In this document: in pieces, positions 8,871-17,129 of the stretch | Layout: the number at the start of each line of letters is the position of its first letter | Numbering within the stretch: the first letter of the stretch is position 1 | NCBI GenBank assembly: GCA_965198565.1 | Contig: OZ240665.1 | Coordinates: 248,001-312,000 of the forward strand | Direction of reading: 5' to 3' | DNA: 64,000 nt | Source: LMUY01 sp965198565 | GTDB taxonomy: Bacteria; Pseudomonadota; Alphaproteobacteria; Acetobacterales; Acetobacteraceae | Notes under the pieces: generated by a model | The model's input: only the letters and a program-made list of their open reading frames with translations | Databases searched by the model: none | What the model was told of the DNA's origin: nothing | Translations under genes and position numbers: made by a program

Positions 8871-9668
8871 CTAGGCGTGGGTGCGCTTGGTCAACACGCG
8901 GATGGTCACCAGCGAGCTCGCGATCGCGAACAGCGAGATGCCCGTGGTCGCGGCGCCCAGGGCGTAGAGCACGGGGGTGGTCACGTTCGTGGTCATGCCG
9001 AAAATCTCCAGCGGCAGGGTGTTGTCGCTGCCGGCGGTGAGCAGGGTGCGGGGGAACTCGTCCCAGCTCAGGGTGAAGCCGAACAGGCCGATGCCGATGA
9101 TGCTCGGCAGCAGAATCGGCAGCAGCACGTGGCGGAACGACTGCCACGGTGTCGCCCCCAGGTCCCGCGCCGCCTCCTCCCAGGAGCGGTCGAACCGGTT
9201 CAGCACGGCGAACATCACCAGCAGGCCGAATGGCAGCGTCCAGGTGAGTTGGGCGCCGAACGCCGAACTCCACCAATCGGTGTCGAGCCCGGCCTGGCTG
9301 AACACCAGGCCGATGCCGAGGCTGACCAGGATGGAGGGCACGATCAGGCTGGCCAGGGCCAAGGCGAACAGCGCGTTGCTGCCGAAGAAGCGCTGGCGGA
9401 AGGCGAGCCCGGCGGCCACGGAGGCGCACACCGTCACCACCGTCACCATCGCGGCCAGCATGGCGGTGCGGCCCAGCGCGTCCGGCAGGTCGCCAACCCG
9501 CTGGGCGGCGACCAGTTGGGCGAACCAGTGCAGCGAGACGCCGCGCATCGGGAAGGTGAGGCCGCTATCGGGGCCGCCGAACGCCAGGATCACCAGCGTG
9601 ACGATCGGGCCGTAGAGGAACGCCACGAACAGCGCGAACAGCGACCCGGCGACCAGGCGCAGCGCCAT
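8871..9668 (-). CDS. ABC transporter permease, PotC-type
   Basis: Inner-membrane permease of a spermidine/putrescine-type ABC importer, 265 residues with about six helices. The cytoplasmic EAA loop reads WEEAARDLGATPWQSFRHVLLP, which contacts the ATPase. The ATG at 9668 overlaps the upstream permease stop by one base (TGATG), indicating translational coupling. It is the last gene of the cluster (binding protein, PotB-like, PotC-like). No ATP-binding subunit is found nearby, so the ATPase must be encoded elsewhere. Confidence 0.9.
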   Translation of the reverse strand: MALRLVAGSLFALFVAFLYGPIVTLVILAFGGPDSGLTFPMRGVSLHWFAQLVAAQRVGDLPDALGRTAMLAAMVTVVTVCASVAAGLAFRQRFFGSNALFALALASLIVPSILVSLGIGLVFSQAGLDTDWWSSAFGAQLTWTLPFGLLVMFAVLNRFDRSWEEAARDLGATPWQSFRHVLLPILLPSIIGIGLFGFTLSWDEFPRTLLTAGSDNTLPLEIFGMTTNVTTPVLYALGAATTGISLFAIASSLVTIRVLTKRTHA

Positions 9669-10588
9669 CAGAGTTCGCCGCGGATGTTGGCCACCCGCAG
9701 CACCGCGCCCACCACCAGCAGCACGGTGGCGAGCAGCACCACGGCGTTGGCGCAGGCCGCCGGGTATTGCAGTTGCGCGATCTGGTTGGAGATTTCGAGC
9801 CCCACCGAGGCGCGCTGCCCGCCGCCCATCAGACGCACGGTGATGAAGTCGCCCATCACCAAGGTGAGGATGAAGGTGGTGCCGATCGCAAGGCCAGGGC
9901 GGCAGAGCGGGATTAGGATGTTCCAAAGCACCTGGAGCGCGTTGGCGCCGCCGTCGTACGCGGCTTCGATCAGGCGGCGATCGATGCGCATCATCGAGTT
10001 GAACACGGGCACGACCATGAACAGCGCGTAGAGATGCACGAAGGCGAGCACGATGGCGAAGTCGGAATAGAGCAGCGCCTCGATCGGGTGGTCGATCACG
10101 CCCGCCGCCAGCAGGACGCTGTTCACCAGGCCATTGCGGCCCAGGAAGGGGATCCAGGAGATCATGCGGATGATGTTGCTGGTGAGGAACGGCACCGTGC
10201 AGACCAGGAACAGCGCCATCTGCATCGTGGTGGTGCGGACCATGAACGCGAGATACCAGGCGACGGCGAAACCGAGCGGCAAGGTGATGGCCCAGACCAG
10301 GAGGGCGTATTTCAGCGTGTTGACATAGGTGCGCCAGGTGACGGCGGAGCCCAGCACGTCGATGTAGTTCTGCAGGATGAAGGCGGGGATGACCTGGACG
10401 CTGTCGTAGTCCCAGAAGCTGACGACGACGATGGCGAGCAGCGGGATGAGGAGGAAGGCGAGCAGGATGATGGCGAGCGGGAGGGCCTGGAGGTAGGGGG
10501 CGATGCGGATCCGAGACCACCCGCCCTTCTTATCTCCCTCTCCCTCTGGGAGAGGGAATAGTAGGGAGGGCGCGGACGGGTTTGCCAT
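9668..10588 (-). CDS. ABC transporter permease, PotB-type, with repeat-derived N-terminus
   Basis: Second permease of the polyamine-type importer, 306 residues. Hydrophobic helices start near residue 32 and the EAA loop reads LIEAAYDGGANALQVLWNIL. The first 25 residues contain LLFPLPEGEGDKKGG. This segment is encoded by a copy of the dispersed palindrome at 10533-10556, so the repeat has become part of the cytoplasmic N-terminal tail. The ATG shares one base with the stop of the binding protein gene (TAATG). Confidence 0.88.
   Translation of the reverse strand: MANPSAPSLLFPLPEGEGDKKGGWSRIRIAPYLQALPLAIILLAFLLIPLLAIVVVSFWDYDSVQVIPAFILQNYIDVLGSAVTWRTYVNTLKYALLVWAITLPLGFAVAWYLAFMVRTTTMQMALFLVCTVPFLTSNIIRMISWIPFLGRNGLVNSVLLAAGVIDHPIEALLYSDFAIVLAFVHLYALFMVVPVFNSMMRIDRRLIEAAYDGGANALQVLWNILIPLCRPGLAIGTTFILTLVMGDFITVRLMGGGQRASVGLEISNQIAQLQYPAACANAVVLLATVLLVVGAVLRVANIRGEL
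10533..10556. repeat. Dispersed palindrome (copy 2) inside a coding sequence
   Basis: TCCCTCTCCCTCTGGGAGAG with flanks forms the core hairpin of the repeat family. It lies in frame within the first 20 codons of the PotB-like gene and encodes the Pro-Leu-Pro-Glu-Gly-Glu-Gly stretch. Confidence 0.8.
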
Positions 10589-11856
10589 TACGCGGCGACG
10601 AACTCGTTCCATTTCTGGACCATGTAGCGGTCCTGGTCCATCACCGAGTTCCAGCAGGCGACGCGGCTCATGCGCTCGTAGAACGCGCCGCCATCGCGCT
10701 TGGCGCCGGCCTTGTCGATCACCTTGCCTTCGGGGCTGACGATGTCGGCGGTGGCGGCCTTGCCCTCCATCCAATAGCCCCACTCGTTGGCGCTCATGTT
10801 CTGCTTGGCCGTGTCGAGCACGGCGCTGTAGTAGCCCTGCCGGTTCAAATAGGCGCCCGCCCAGCCGGACAGGTACCAGTTCATGTACTCGTACGCGGCG
10901 TCCAGCTGGAGACCGCTCAGGTGTTTGGCCAAGCCTAAGCCGCCGCCCCAGCCGCGATAGCCCTCGGCCAGCGGCTGGTAGACGCAGTCGATCCCGCGCG
11001 CGCGCACCGCCGTCACCGCCGGCGACCACATGGACTGGATCACCACCTCGCCCGCCGCCATCAGGTTCACGCTCTCGTCGAAGGTCTTCCAGAAGGCGCG
11101 GAACTGGCCGGACTTCTTGGTGTCGATCAGGAAGGCGATCGTCTTGTCGATCTCCTCGCGGGTCATGTTGCCCTTGTCGGCGTAGTGCATGGTGCCCAGG
11201 CTCTCCATCACCATCGCCGCATCCATGATGCCGATGCCGGGGATGTTGAGGATGCTGGCGCGGCCCTTGAACGCCGGGTCGACCAGGTCTTTCCAATGCG
11301 AGATGGGGCGGCCCACCAGGTCGGGGCGGATGCCGAGCGTGTCGGCGTTGTAGATGGTGGGGACGAGCGTCATCCAGCCGGTTTCGGTGGGCGAGAACTT
11401 GGTGGAGGTGGGCCCGTCCACGAAGCTCACCGTGTGGGGCGCCGTGCCCTGGCCGAGCGTGCTCTCGGGGGTCAGCTTGCCCGATTTGAACAGCGGCACG
11501 ATCTGGTCGTACAGCTTGATCTTCTTGACATCCATGGGCTGGATCACGCCCGTAGGAAATACCTTTTTGATCGAGAAATACTCGATGTCGGCGATGTCGT
11601 AGCTGCGTGGCTGGGTCACCGCCTTTTGCACCACGGCGTCGGTGTCCAGCGCGGTGAGCTCGAGCTTGAAGCCCAAATCCTGCTTCACCTTGTCGGCGAT
11701 GGCGTTGAGCGAGGAGACGCCGGTGCCGAACTGGCGCAGGGTGACGTTCTTGATGTCCTGGGCCCAGATGGTCGGGAACCCGGTCGGGAACGCGGCGGCA
11801 ACGCCCGCTCCGGCGGCCGCGGTGGTCTTCACCAGGTCTCGGCGGCTGATAGCCAT
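10588..11856 (-). CDS. Extracellular solute-binding protein, PotD-like, Tat signal
   Basis: Periplasmic binding protein of a polyamine-type ABC importer, 422 residues. The N-terminus ISRRDLVKTTAAAGAGVAAA is a twin-arginine signal with cleavage likely near PTIWAQ. The mature part shows the class D binding fold (GRASILNIPGIGIMDAAMVM; AGEVVIQSMWSPAV). It lies first in a one-base-overlap operon with two permeases. Putrescine, spermidine or another cationic solute is likely; the ligand cannot be read from sequence. It is divergent from the cation efflux gene. Confidence 0.9.
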   Translation of the reverse strand: MAISRRDLVKTTAAAGAGVAAAFPTGFPTIWAQDIKNVTLRQFGTGVSSLNAIADKVKQDLGFKLELTALDTDAVVQKAVTQPRSYDIADIEYFSIKKVFPTGVIQPMDVKKIKLYDQIVPLFKSGKLTPESTLGQGTAPHTVSFVDGPTSTKFSPTETGWMTLVPTIYNADTLGIRPDLVGRPISHWKDLVDPAFKGRASILNIPGIGIMDAAMVMESLGTMHYADKGNMTREEIDKTIAFLIDTKKSGQFRAFWKTFDESVNLMAAGEVVIQSMWSPAVTAVRARGIDCVYQPLAEGYRGWGGGLGLAKHLSGLQLDAAYEYMNWYLSGWAGAYLNRQGYYSAVLDTAKQNMSANEWGYWMEGKAATADIVSPEGKVIDKAGAKRDGGAFYERMSRVACWNSVMDQDRYMVQKWNEFVAA

Positions 11857-12024
11857 GACGGCTCCTTTCTGGGGCGGGCAATGGGTGCGCCGCCGAACCC
11901 TGCCGCCGGAGCGATGGCCACGTCAACGCTGCTGTAACGGCTTTTGTGCGATCAGCCGCGCGGTGCGGTCAGGTGACGCATCGGGCAGGGTTTGCTACAG
12001 GCCCGCCTGCATGGGGAGCAGCCG

Positions 12025-12912
12025 GTGGGTCGAACGCAGCAGATCGCGAGCTTCAGCATCGTGCTCGGCGTGGGGGTGCTTGCGCTCAAGGCCGGCGCCT
12101 GGTGGCTGAGCAACAGCGCCGCGCTGTTCTCGGACGCGCTGGAGAGCACGGTCAACGTCGCCGCTGCCGTCATCGTCCTGGTGGCGCTACGCGTGGCCGA
12201 GCGGCCGGCCGACGCCAACCACACCTATGGCCACCAGAAGGCGGAGTTCTTCGCTGCGGTGGTGGAGGGCGTGCTGATCATCGTGGCGGCGGGCGCGATC
12301 CTGCAGCATGCCTGGTCGAGCTGGCGCGACCCGGCGCCGCTGGTGGCGCCGTGGCAGGGACTGGCGCTGAACGCGCTCGCCTCGGTCGCAAACGGGGTCT
12401 GGGGCAGCGTGCTGCTGCGGGCGGGCCGGCTCAACCGTTCGGCCACGCTCACCGCGGACGGGCGGCATCTCTGGGCGGACGTGGTGACCTCGGTCGCCAT
12501 CCTGGCGGGGCTCGGGCTGGCGCTCGCCACGGGCTTTCCCGTGCTGGACCCGCTGCTGGCGGCCGCCGTCGCCGCCTATGTGCTGTGGTCGGGCACCAGC
12601 CTGATCGGCGAGTCGGTGGGCGGCCTGATGGACGCCGCCCCGGCACCCGACGTGGTCGACCGCATCCGCCGCCTGGTGGGCGAGCATGCCCAGGGCGCGC
12701 TCGAGGCGCACGACCTGCGGACTCGCCATGCCGGGCGGCTCACCTATCTGGAGTTCCACCTGGTCGTGCCGGGTGACATGTGCGTTTCGGAGGCGCATGG
12801 CATCTGCGACCGGATCGAAACGGCGTTGCGCGAAGACATGGAGCACCTGATCATCACCATTCACGTCGAGCCCGAGGGCAAAGCCAAGCATCACGGAGTG
12901 CTGGTGCTGTGA
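12025..12912 (+). CDS. Cation diffusion facilitator family efflux transporter
   Basis: Inner-membrane divalent cation/proton antiporter (Zn, Fe, Co or Mn) of the CDF family, about 295 residues. The metal site shows SDALES in helix 2 and HLWADVVTS in helix 5, followed by a cytoplasmic ferredoxin-like domain (VSEAHGICDRIETAL...ITIHVEP). The HTYGHQKAEFF segment between helices 2 and 3 is typical. A GTG at 12025 has GGGGAG about 7 bases upstream; TTG 11992 is an alternative that adds 11 residues. The stop overlaps the next gene's GTG start. The pairing may suggest cobalt handling, but this is inference. Confidence 0.9.
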   Translation: MGRTQQIASFSIVLGVGVLALKAGAWWLSNSAALFSDALESTVNVAAAVIVLVALRVAERPADANHTYGHQKAEFFAAVVEGVLIIVAAGAILQHAWSSWRDPAPLVAPWQGLALNALASVANGVWGSVLLRAGRLNRSATLTADGRHLWADVVTSVAILAGLGLALATGFPVLDPLLAAAVAAYVLWSGTSLIGESVGGLMDAAPAPDVVDRIRRLVGEHAQGALEAHDLRTRHAGRLTYLEFHLVVPGDMCVSEAHGICDRIETALREDMEHLIITIHVEPEGKAKHHGVLVL

Positions 12913-13466
12913 CGATCCGCATCGACCGGGTGATCACCCGCGGCGGCGATGGCGGCGAGACCTCGCTGGGCGACGGCAGGCGGGTACCCAAGGACGCGCT
13001 GCGGGTGGAGGCCTATGGCACGGTGGACGAGGCCAACGCGACGGTCGGGCTGCTGCGCCTGCATGCCACGGCCGAAGCGGATGCCATGCTGGCGCGGATC
13101 CAGAACGACCTGTTCGATGTCGGGTCCGACCTGTGCGTCCCGGGCGCGGCGGGCGACCGGTTGCGGCTGACCGACGCGCCGTCGTTGCGGCTGGAGGCGG
13201 AGGTGGCGGCGATGAACGCGGGCCTGCCGCCGCTGGACAGCTTCGTTTTGCCTGGGGGAACGCCGGGGGCGGCGCACGCCCACCTGGCCCGCACGGTGGT
13301 GCGCCGGGCGGAGCGGCTGGTGGTGCGGCTGGGGCGCGAGGAGGCGGTGAACCCGGCGGTGGTGCGGTTCCTCAATCGGCTGTCGGACCATCTGTTCGTG
13401 CTGGGGCGGGTGCTGAACGATGGCGCGGCGGCGGACGTGAAGTGGGTGCCGGGGGCGAACCGGTAG
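12909..13466 (+). CDS. Cob(I)yrinic acid a,c-diamide adenosyltransferase, PduO type
   Basis: Transfers the adenosyl group of ATP to cob(I)alamin to make coenzyme B12. The 185 residues show the PduO-type ATP-binding N-terminus ITRGGDGGETSLGDGRRVPK and YGTVDEANATVGLLR. The C-terminal signature RRAERLVV...NRLSDHLFVLGRVLN follows. It starts with GTG 12909, overlapping the upstream stop (GTGA). This type is unrelated in fold to CobA/CobO. Confidence 0.92.
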   Translation: MTIRIDRVITRGGDGGETSLGDGRRVPKDALRVEAYGTVDEANATVGLLRLHATAEADAMLARIQNDLFDVGSDLCVPGAAGDRLRLTDAPSLRLEAEVAAMNAGLPPLDSFVLPGGTPGAAHAHLARTVVRRAERLVVRLGREEAVNPAVVRFLNRLSDHLFVLGRVLNDGAAADVKWVPGANR

Positions 13467-13482
13467 GCGTTGTGGGTTCGCA

Positions 13483-13526
13483 CCCTCACCCCGGCCCTCT
13501 CCCGCCCGCGGGAGAGGGAGAGGGAA
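13483..13526. repeat. Dispersed palindrome (copy 3)
   Basis: CCCTCACCCCGGCCCTCTCC followed by CGCCCGCGGGAGAGGGAGAGGG. It lies between the convergent adenosyltransferase and DsbA-like genes, where its hairpin could end both transcripts. Confidence 0.8.
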
Positions 13527-13535
13527 TGTGAAGGG

Positions 13536-14204
13536 TTAGTTCTCCATCATCTCCACGGCGGCGACGTCCAGCAGGCGCTCGATCACCTCGGGCTCCTGGG
13601 CGCCGGCGATGGCGTGGCGGCCGCCCACGACGAAACACGGCACGCCGTTGATGCCGAGGCGATGCGCGCGAAGGTTGTCGGCGTGCACCCCCTCCAGTTC
13701 GGCATCGCCGGCCAGCATGGCGTGGGCCGCGGCCGGGTCGAGACCGCAGGAGGCGGCGATGGCGGTCAGCATGGCAATGTCGCCGATGTCCCGGCCGTCG
13801 GCGAAATGGGCGGCGAACAGCGCTTCCACTACCTCGTCGGCGCGGCCGAAGCGGGCGGACCAGCGCACCAGCCGATGCGCATCCACGCTGGAAGGCGTCC
13901 GGCGCACGCGGTCGAAGCGGAACGGCACGCCCTCGGCGCGGCCGATGTCGGCGATGGAGCCATAGAGCCGCCGAGCCCGGTCCTCGCCGCCGAACTTGCG
14001 CACTACGTAGTCCGACCGCGCCATGCCGAGCCGCGGCATGTCGGGGTTGAGCAGGAAGGGGCGCCAGACCAGCTCGATCAGCAGGTCGGGGCGGCGGCGC
14101 ACGGTGCGGATCAGCCGCCTTGTGCCGAGATAGCACCAGGGGCAAACGAGGTCGTGCACGACCTCGACGATCAGGCGTGCTTTCGGCGGAGCAAGTACGT
14201 TCAC
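13536..14204 (-). CDS. DsbA family oxidoreductase, FrnE-like
   Basis: Thioredoxin-fold protein of 222 residues in the DsbA/FrnE group. The active site CPWC is near residue 21 (HDLVCPWCYLGTRRL). The helical insert and the cis-Pro segment GINGVPCFVVGGRHAIAGAQ are typical, and the latter is diagnostic. No signal peptide is visible, so it probably acts in the cytoplasm as a disulfide isomerase-like or GSH-dependent protein. It may contribute to oxidative stress tolerance. Confidence 0.88.
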   Translation of the reverse strand: MNVLAPPKARLIVEVVHDLVCPWCYLGTRRLIRTVRRRPDLLIELVWRPFLLNPDMPRLGMARSDYVVRKFGGEDRARRLYGSIADIGRAEGVPFRFDRVRRTPSSVDAHRLVRWSARFGRADEVVEALFAAHFADGRDIGDIAMLTAIAASCGLDPAAAHAMLAGDAELEGVHADNLRAHRLGINGVPCFVVGGRHAIAGAQEPEVIERLLDVAAVEMMEN

Positions 14205-14273
14205 CGCGCCATCCTAATCGTCAAAATTGTGGCCGTCACACGGTTTTTCGAACGCCCATGGCTGACCGCCGGG

Positions 14274-15188
14274 TCAGGTCTCGCCATAGGATGAGATCAC
14301 CGGGTCGAGCCGGTATTCGTCGACCAGGAAGTCGATCACCGCGCGGGTGCGCGGCGCCAGGTTGCGGCGGGAGGGATACACCGCGGTGATCGGCGACGCC
14401 GGCGGCTGCCAATCCAGCAGCACCGGCTGCAGCAGGCCCGAGGTGATCTCCTCGGCGAAGTACCAGGTGGGCAGCATGGCGAAGCCGAGGCCGGACAGCA
14501 CCGCCTCGCGCATCGCTTCGCCATTGTCGGTGCGGAAGCGGCCGCTCACCTGCACGGTGACCTCGTCGCCGGCGCGCCCGAAGGTCCAGTCGTTCGGTTG
14601 CTCGCGGGAGGTGAAGACGATGCATGGCATGCGGCCCAGCTCGGACGGGTGTTTGGGCTCGCCATGTTCCGCGATGCACGCGGTGGACGCGACGGTCATG
14701 CGGCGGAACGAGCCGATCTTGCGCGCGACCAGCGACGATTCCTGCACCGGGCCGGTGCGGATGGCGAGGTCGAGCCCTTCCGCGACCAGGTCGCCCGCGG
14801 TTTCGGACATACGCAAGTCGATCGAGATCTCGGGATAGCGCTCGAGCAGGCGGGGCATGCGCGGCGCCACGTAAAGCCGCCCGAAGGTGGCCGTGGTGCC
14901 GAGGCGGACTAGCCCGCCGGGCAGGGTGTGACGCCGGCCGACGGCGGCTTCGGCCTCCTCCACCGTGTCCAGCACGCGGCGGGCATGGCCCAGTAGATCG
15001 CGGCCGTCTTCGGTGAGCGCCAGGCTGCGCGTGGTGCGCTGGATCAGCCGGGCGCCGAGATGCTCCTCGAGTGCCGCGACCTGGCGGGAGACGGCGGGTT
15101 GGGTCATGCCCATTTCTCGCGCCACAGCGGAGAACGAACGGGCCTCTGCCACACGCACATAGACGCGGAATGCAGCGAGCAGGTCCAT
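14274..15188 (-). CDS. LysR family transcriptional regulator
   Basis: The 304 residues have an N-terminal winged helix-turn-helix (FRVYVRVAEARSFSAVAREM, then TQPAVSRQVAALEEHLGARL) and a C-terminal effector-binding domain of the type-2 periplasmic fold. It is divergently transcribed from a peroxiredoxin-like gene with about 114 bases between starts. It therefore probably regulates that gene and itself, possibly through the palindrome at 15222-15233. The CysLTTR effector is not predictable. Confidence 0.92.
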   Translation of the reverse strand: MDLLAAFRVYVRVAEARSFSAVAREMGMTQPAVSRQVAALEEHLGARLIQRTTRSLALTEDGRDLLGHARRVLDTVEEAEAAVGRRHTLPGGLVRLGTTATFGRLYVAPRMPRLLERYPEISIDLRMSETAGDLVAEGLDLAIRTGPVQESSLVARKIGSFRRMTVASTACIAEHGEPKHPSELGRMPCIVFTSREQPNDWTFGRAGDEVTVQVSGRFRTDNGEAMREAVLSGLGFAMLPTWYFAEEITSGLLQPVLLDWQPPASPITAVYPSRRNLAPRTRAVIDFLVDEYRLDPVISSYGET

Positions 15189-15221
15189 GATTTATGCTTT
15201 TAACACATGAAAGCTACCGCT

Positions 15222-15233
15222 CATGCCGGCATG
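15222..15233. promoter_or_regulatory. Perfect 12-bp palindrome, candidate LysR operator
   Basis: CATGCCGGCATG is a perfect palindrome between the divergent LysR and peroxiredoxin genes. A second one, AGATATCT, lies at 15259-15266. Position suggests an operator; binding is not shown. Confidence 0.45.
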
Positions 15234-15302
15234 TAAATCATGTCTGGGCTGCTGAGATAGATATCTGTAGGCTCAAGCAAGCGGATGGAGAGGTCAGCAG
15301 CT

Positions 15303-15989
15303 ATGCAGCTAAGTCATGACTCCCTGGGAAGCCAGTTGCACAGCTTCTACCAGGGCTTCATGAGTCGGCTTGGCCCCGCCGACCGACACGCGATCACGGA
15401 GGCCAACGCTCTGTTGCGCGCCGCGTCGAGCCGTGCGCGGATGCCGCAGGTCGGAGACCTTGCGCCGGATTTCACACTGCCGAACCAGCACGGGCGCTTG
15501 ACCCGGCTGTCCGACCAGTTGCGCTATGGACCTGTGGCCGTGATGTTCGTGCGCGGCGGGTGGTGCCCGTTCTGCACGCTCACGTTGCGAGCCTATCAGG
15601 CCGCCCTCCCGGCGATCCACGAGGCGGGGGGCACCCTGTTCGCCCTCACCCCGCAACCGCCGGACCGCTGCAGCACCATGGCGGAGCGCGACCTGCTGGC
15701 GTTCTCGACCTTGTCGGACGCCGGGAACGATGTCGCGGAGCGCTACGGCGTGGTCTACGAGGTGCCCGAGGTGGCGCGGCCGCTCTATCTGCGGCTCGGC
15801 CACGACCTACCGCGGATCAACAAGACCGGCGATTGGCGGGTGCCGCTTCCGGCCACGTTCCTGGTCGGGGTGGATGGCCGGGTCGCCCTGGCGGACGCCC
15901 AACCGAGCTTGGAAGAGCGCCTTGAACCCGCCAAGCTGGTTGCGGCGCTGCAGGGCGTTAGCGTGGGCGAGTTAACCGATGGTGGGTAG
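15303..15989 (+). CDS. Peroxiredoxin-like (AhpC/TSA) family protein
   Basis: Thioredoxin-fold peroxiredoxin-like protein of about 228 residues. VGDLAPDFTLPNQHGRLTRL opens the redoxin domain, and FVRGGWCPFCTLTLRAYQ carries a CxxC motif (about residues 86-89). This is the pattern of the peroxiredoxin-like group rather than classical AhpC. The ATG at 15303 has GAGAGG about 9 bases upstream; ATG 15285 would add six residues. It is divergent from a LysR regulator that probably controls it. Probable role: cytoplasmic peroxide or thiol metabolism. Confidence 0.85.
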   Translation: MQLSHDSLGSQLHSFYQGFMSRLGPADRHAITEANALLRAASSRARMPQVGDLAPDFTLPNQHGRLTRLSDQLRYGPVAVMFVRGGWCPFCTLTLRAYQAALPAIHEAGGTLFALTPQPPDRCSTMAERDLLAFSTLSDAGNDVAERYGVVYEVPEVARPLYLRLGHDLPRINKTGDWRVPLPATFLVGVDGRVALADAQPSLEERLEPAKLVAALQGVSVGELTDGG

Positions 15990-16163
15990 CTGATCGCTGT
16001 CCCGGCGCGCCTCGGTCGGGGGCAGGGATGTCGGCATCTCGGCGAGCCAGCCCTTCAGCGACTTCATCCAACCGTTGAACGCGGTGGCAATGGCGTGGGC
16101 GATCTCGCGGTTGCCTTGCTCCGCCAGCAGCATCGCCTCGCCAGCCTTTGAAAATGTATCCAT
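15972..16163 (-). CDS. Small conserved-looking protein, unknown function
   Basis: A 63-residue protein whose ATG at 16163 is preceded by AAGGGG at a spacing of 8, a good ribosome binding site. Sequence runs MDTFSKAGEAMLLAEQGNRE, with a predicted amphipathic helix around AHAIATAFNGWMKSLKGW and an acidic/polar tail. Its 3' end overlaps the convergent peroxiredoxin-like gene by 18 bases. I do not recognise a named family. Confidence 0.6.
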   Translation of the reverse strand: MDTFSKAGEAMLLAEQGNREIAHAIATAFNGWMKSLKGWLAEMPTSLPPTEARRDSDQLPTIG

Positions 16164-16279
16164 CACTTCAACCCCTTATCACGTTCGGGCTTAGCCCGGG
16201 CTAAAGGACGTTCCTACCTATTGTGCAATGCAACATAATCCTCTCGTGCTGCAGTGCAACATGCAATCGCACATGGCTG

Positions 16280-16771
16280 CTATTTGGCGTGTAGCGTGTC
16301 TTGTTCCGGCCCAGCGTGAAGCGAGTCGAGCGCTGCCTGAAGGAACACCGCCGCGGCCATCCGGTCCACCGAGGCGGCCCGGCGAGTCCGGCTGGCGCCC
16401 TGCCCCGACAACGCGCGGTTGGCTTCGGCCGAGGAGAGGCGCTCGTCCCACATGGCGGCCGGGAGCCCGGTGGCGGCGGTGATGGCGAAGGTCCAGTCGC
16501 GCGCCGCTTGCGCCGCCGGGCCGAGGCGGCCGTCCATCTGCAGCGGCAGGCCGATCACCAGGCCGCCGATGTCTTCCTGACGGGCGAGGGCCTGGATTTG
16601 TTGCGCCATGCCGGCCAGCTTGCCGCGCGGCATGGCGCCGAACGGGCTGGCCAGGACGCGGCGGACGTCGCTCAGCGCCAGCCCCACGTTGCGCGTGCCC
16701 AGGTCGATTCCGAGCAGGCGCTGGTTGCGCGGCAATTGGGCGTGCAAATCGGTTAGGTTGATGATCGGCAT
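16280..16771 (-). CDS. ruvX: Putative pre-16S rRNA nuclease / Holliday junction resolvase-like YqgF
   Basis: RNase H-fold protein of 163 residues. The N-terminal RLLGIDLGTRNVGLALSD carries the first catalytic Asp, VIGLPLQMDGRLGPAA is typical, and MWDERLSSAEANRAL carries the Glu region. ASVDRMAAAVFLQ carries the last acidic residue. The family (YqgF/RuvX) matures 16S rRNA 5' ends in E. coli. It is divergent from gatC with 45 bases between the starts. Confidence 0.93.
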   Translation of the reverse strand: MPIINLTDLHAQLPRNQRLLGIDLGTRNVGLALSDVRRVLASPFGAMPRGKLAGMAQQIQALARQEDIGGLVIGLPLQMDGRLGPAAQAARDWTFAITAATGLPAAMWDERLSSAEANRALSGQGASRTRRAASVDRMAAAVFLQAALDSLHAGPEQDTLHAK

Positions 16772-16816
16772 CGCCTCCCGTTATGGTCTGCCTCTTCACC
16801 CCAGCCAAGGACCGCC

Positions 16817-17104
16817 ATGTCGCTCGACCTCGCGACCGTTCGCCGCATCGCCACTCTCGCCCGCATCCGGGTCGAGGAGGACCAATTGGGCGCGCTGCAA
16901 ACTCAGCTCAACGGCATCCTGGGCTGGATCGAGCAATTGAACGAGGTGGACGTTTCGGGTGTGGCGCCGCTGACCGGCGCCGCGACCATGGCGCTGCGGC
17001 TGCGGGAGGACCGGGTGGCCGATGGCGGCGTGGCCGAGCAGGTGCTGGCCAATGCGCCGGACCGGGTCGGGCCGTTCTTTGGGGTTCCGAAGGTGGTGGA
17101 ATGA
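16817..17104 (+). CDS. gatC: Asp-tRNA(Asn)/Glu-tRNA(Gln) amidotransferase subunit C
   Basis: Small subunit of the GatCAB amidotransferase, which makes Gln-tRNA and/or Asn-tRNA by transamidation. The 95 residues show the typical VRRIATLARIRVEEDQL start, LNGILGWIEQLNEVDVSGV and the C-terminal FFGVPKVVE. Its stop overlaps the first possible gatA start (ATGA). It leads an operon with gatA, an unknown gene and gatB. Confidence 0.95.
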   Translation: MSLDLATVRRIATLARIRVEEDQLGALQTQLNGILGWIEQLNEVDVSGVAPLTGAATMALRLREDRVADGGVAEQVLANAPDRVGPFFGVPKVVE

Positions 17105-17129
17105 GTGTCGCCCAAGGTGGTGGAATGAG
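17090..17129 (+). repeat. 24-bp duplication giving two gatA start sites
   Basis: AAGGTGGTGGAATGAG occurs at 17090-17105 and again at 17114-17129, offset by exactly 24 bases. Each copy contains a GGTGG ribosome-binding-like stretch and an ATGA. The second copy is in frame with the first, so either ATG can initiate GatA. Confidence 0.85.
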
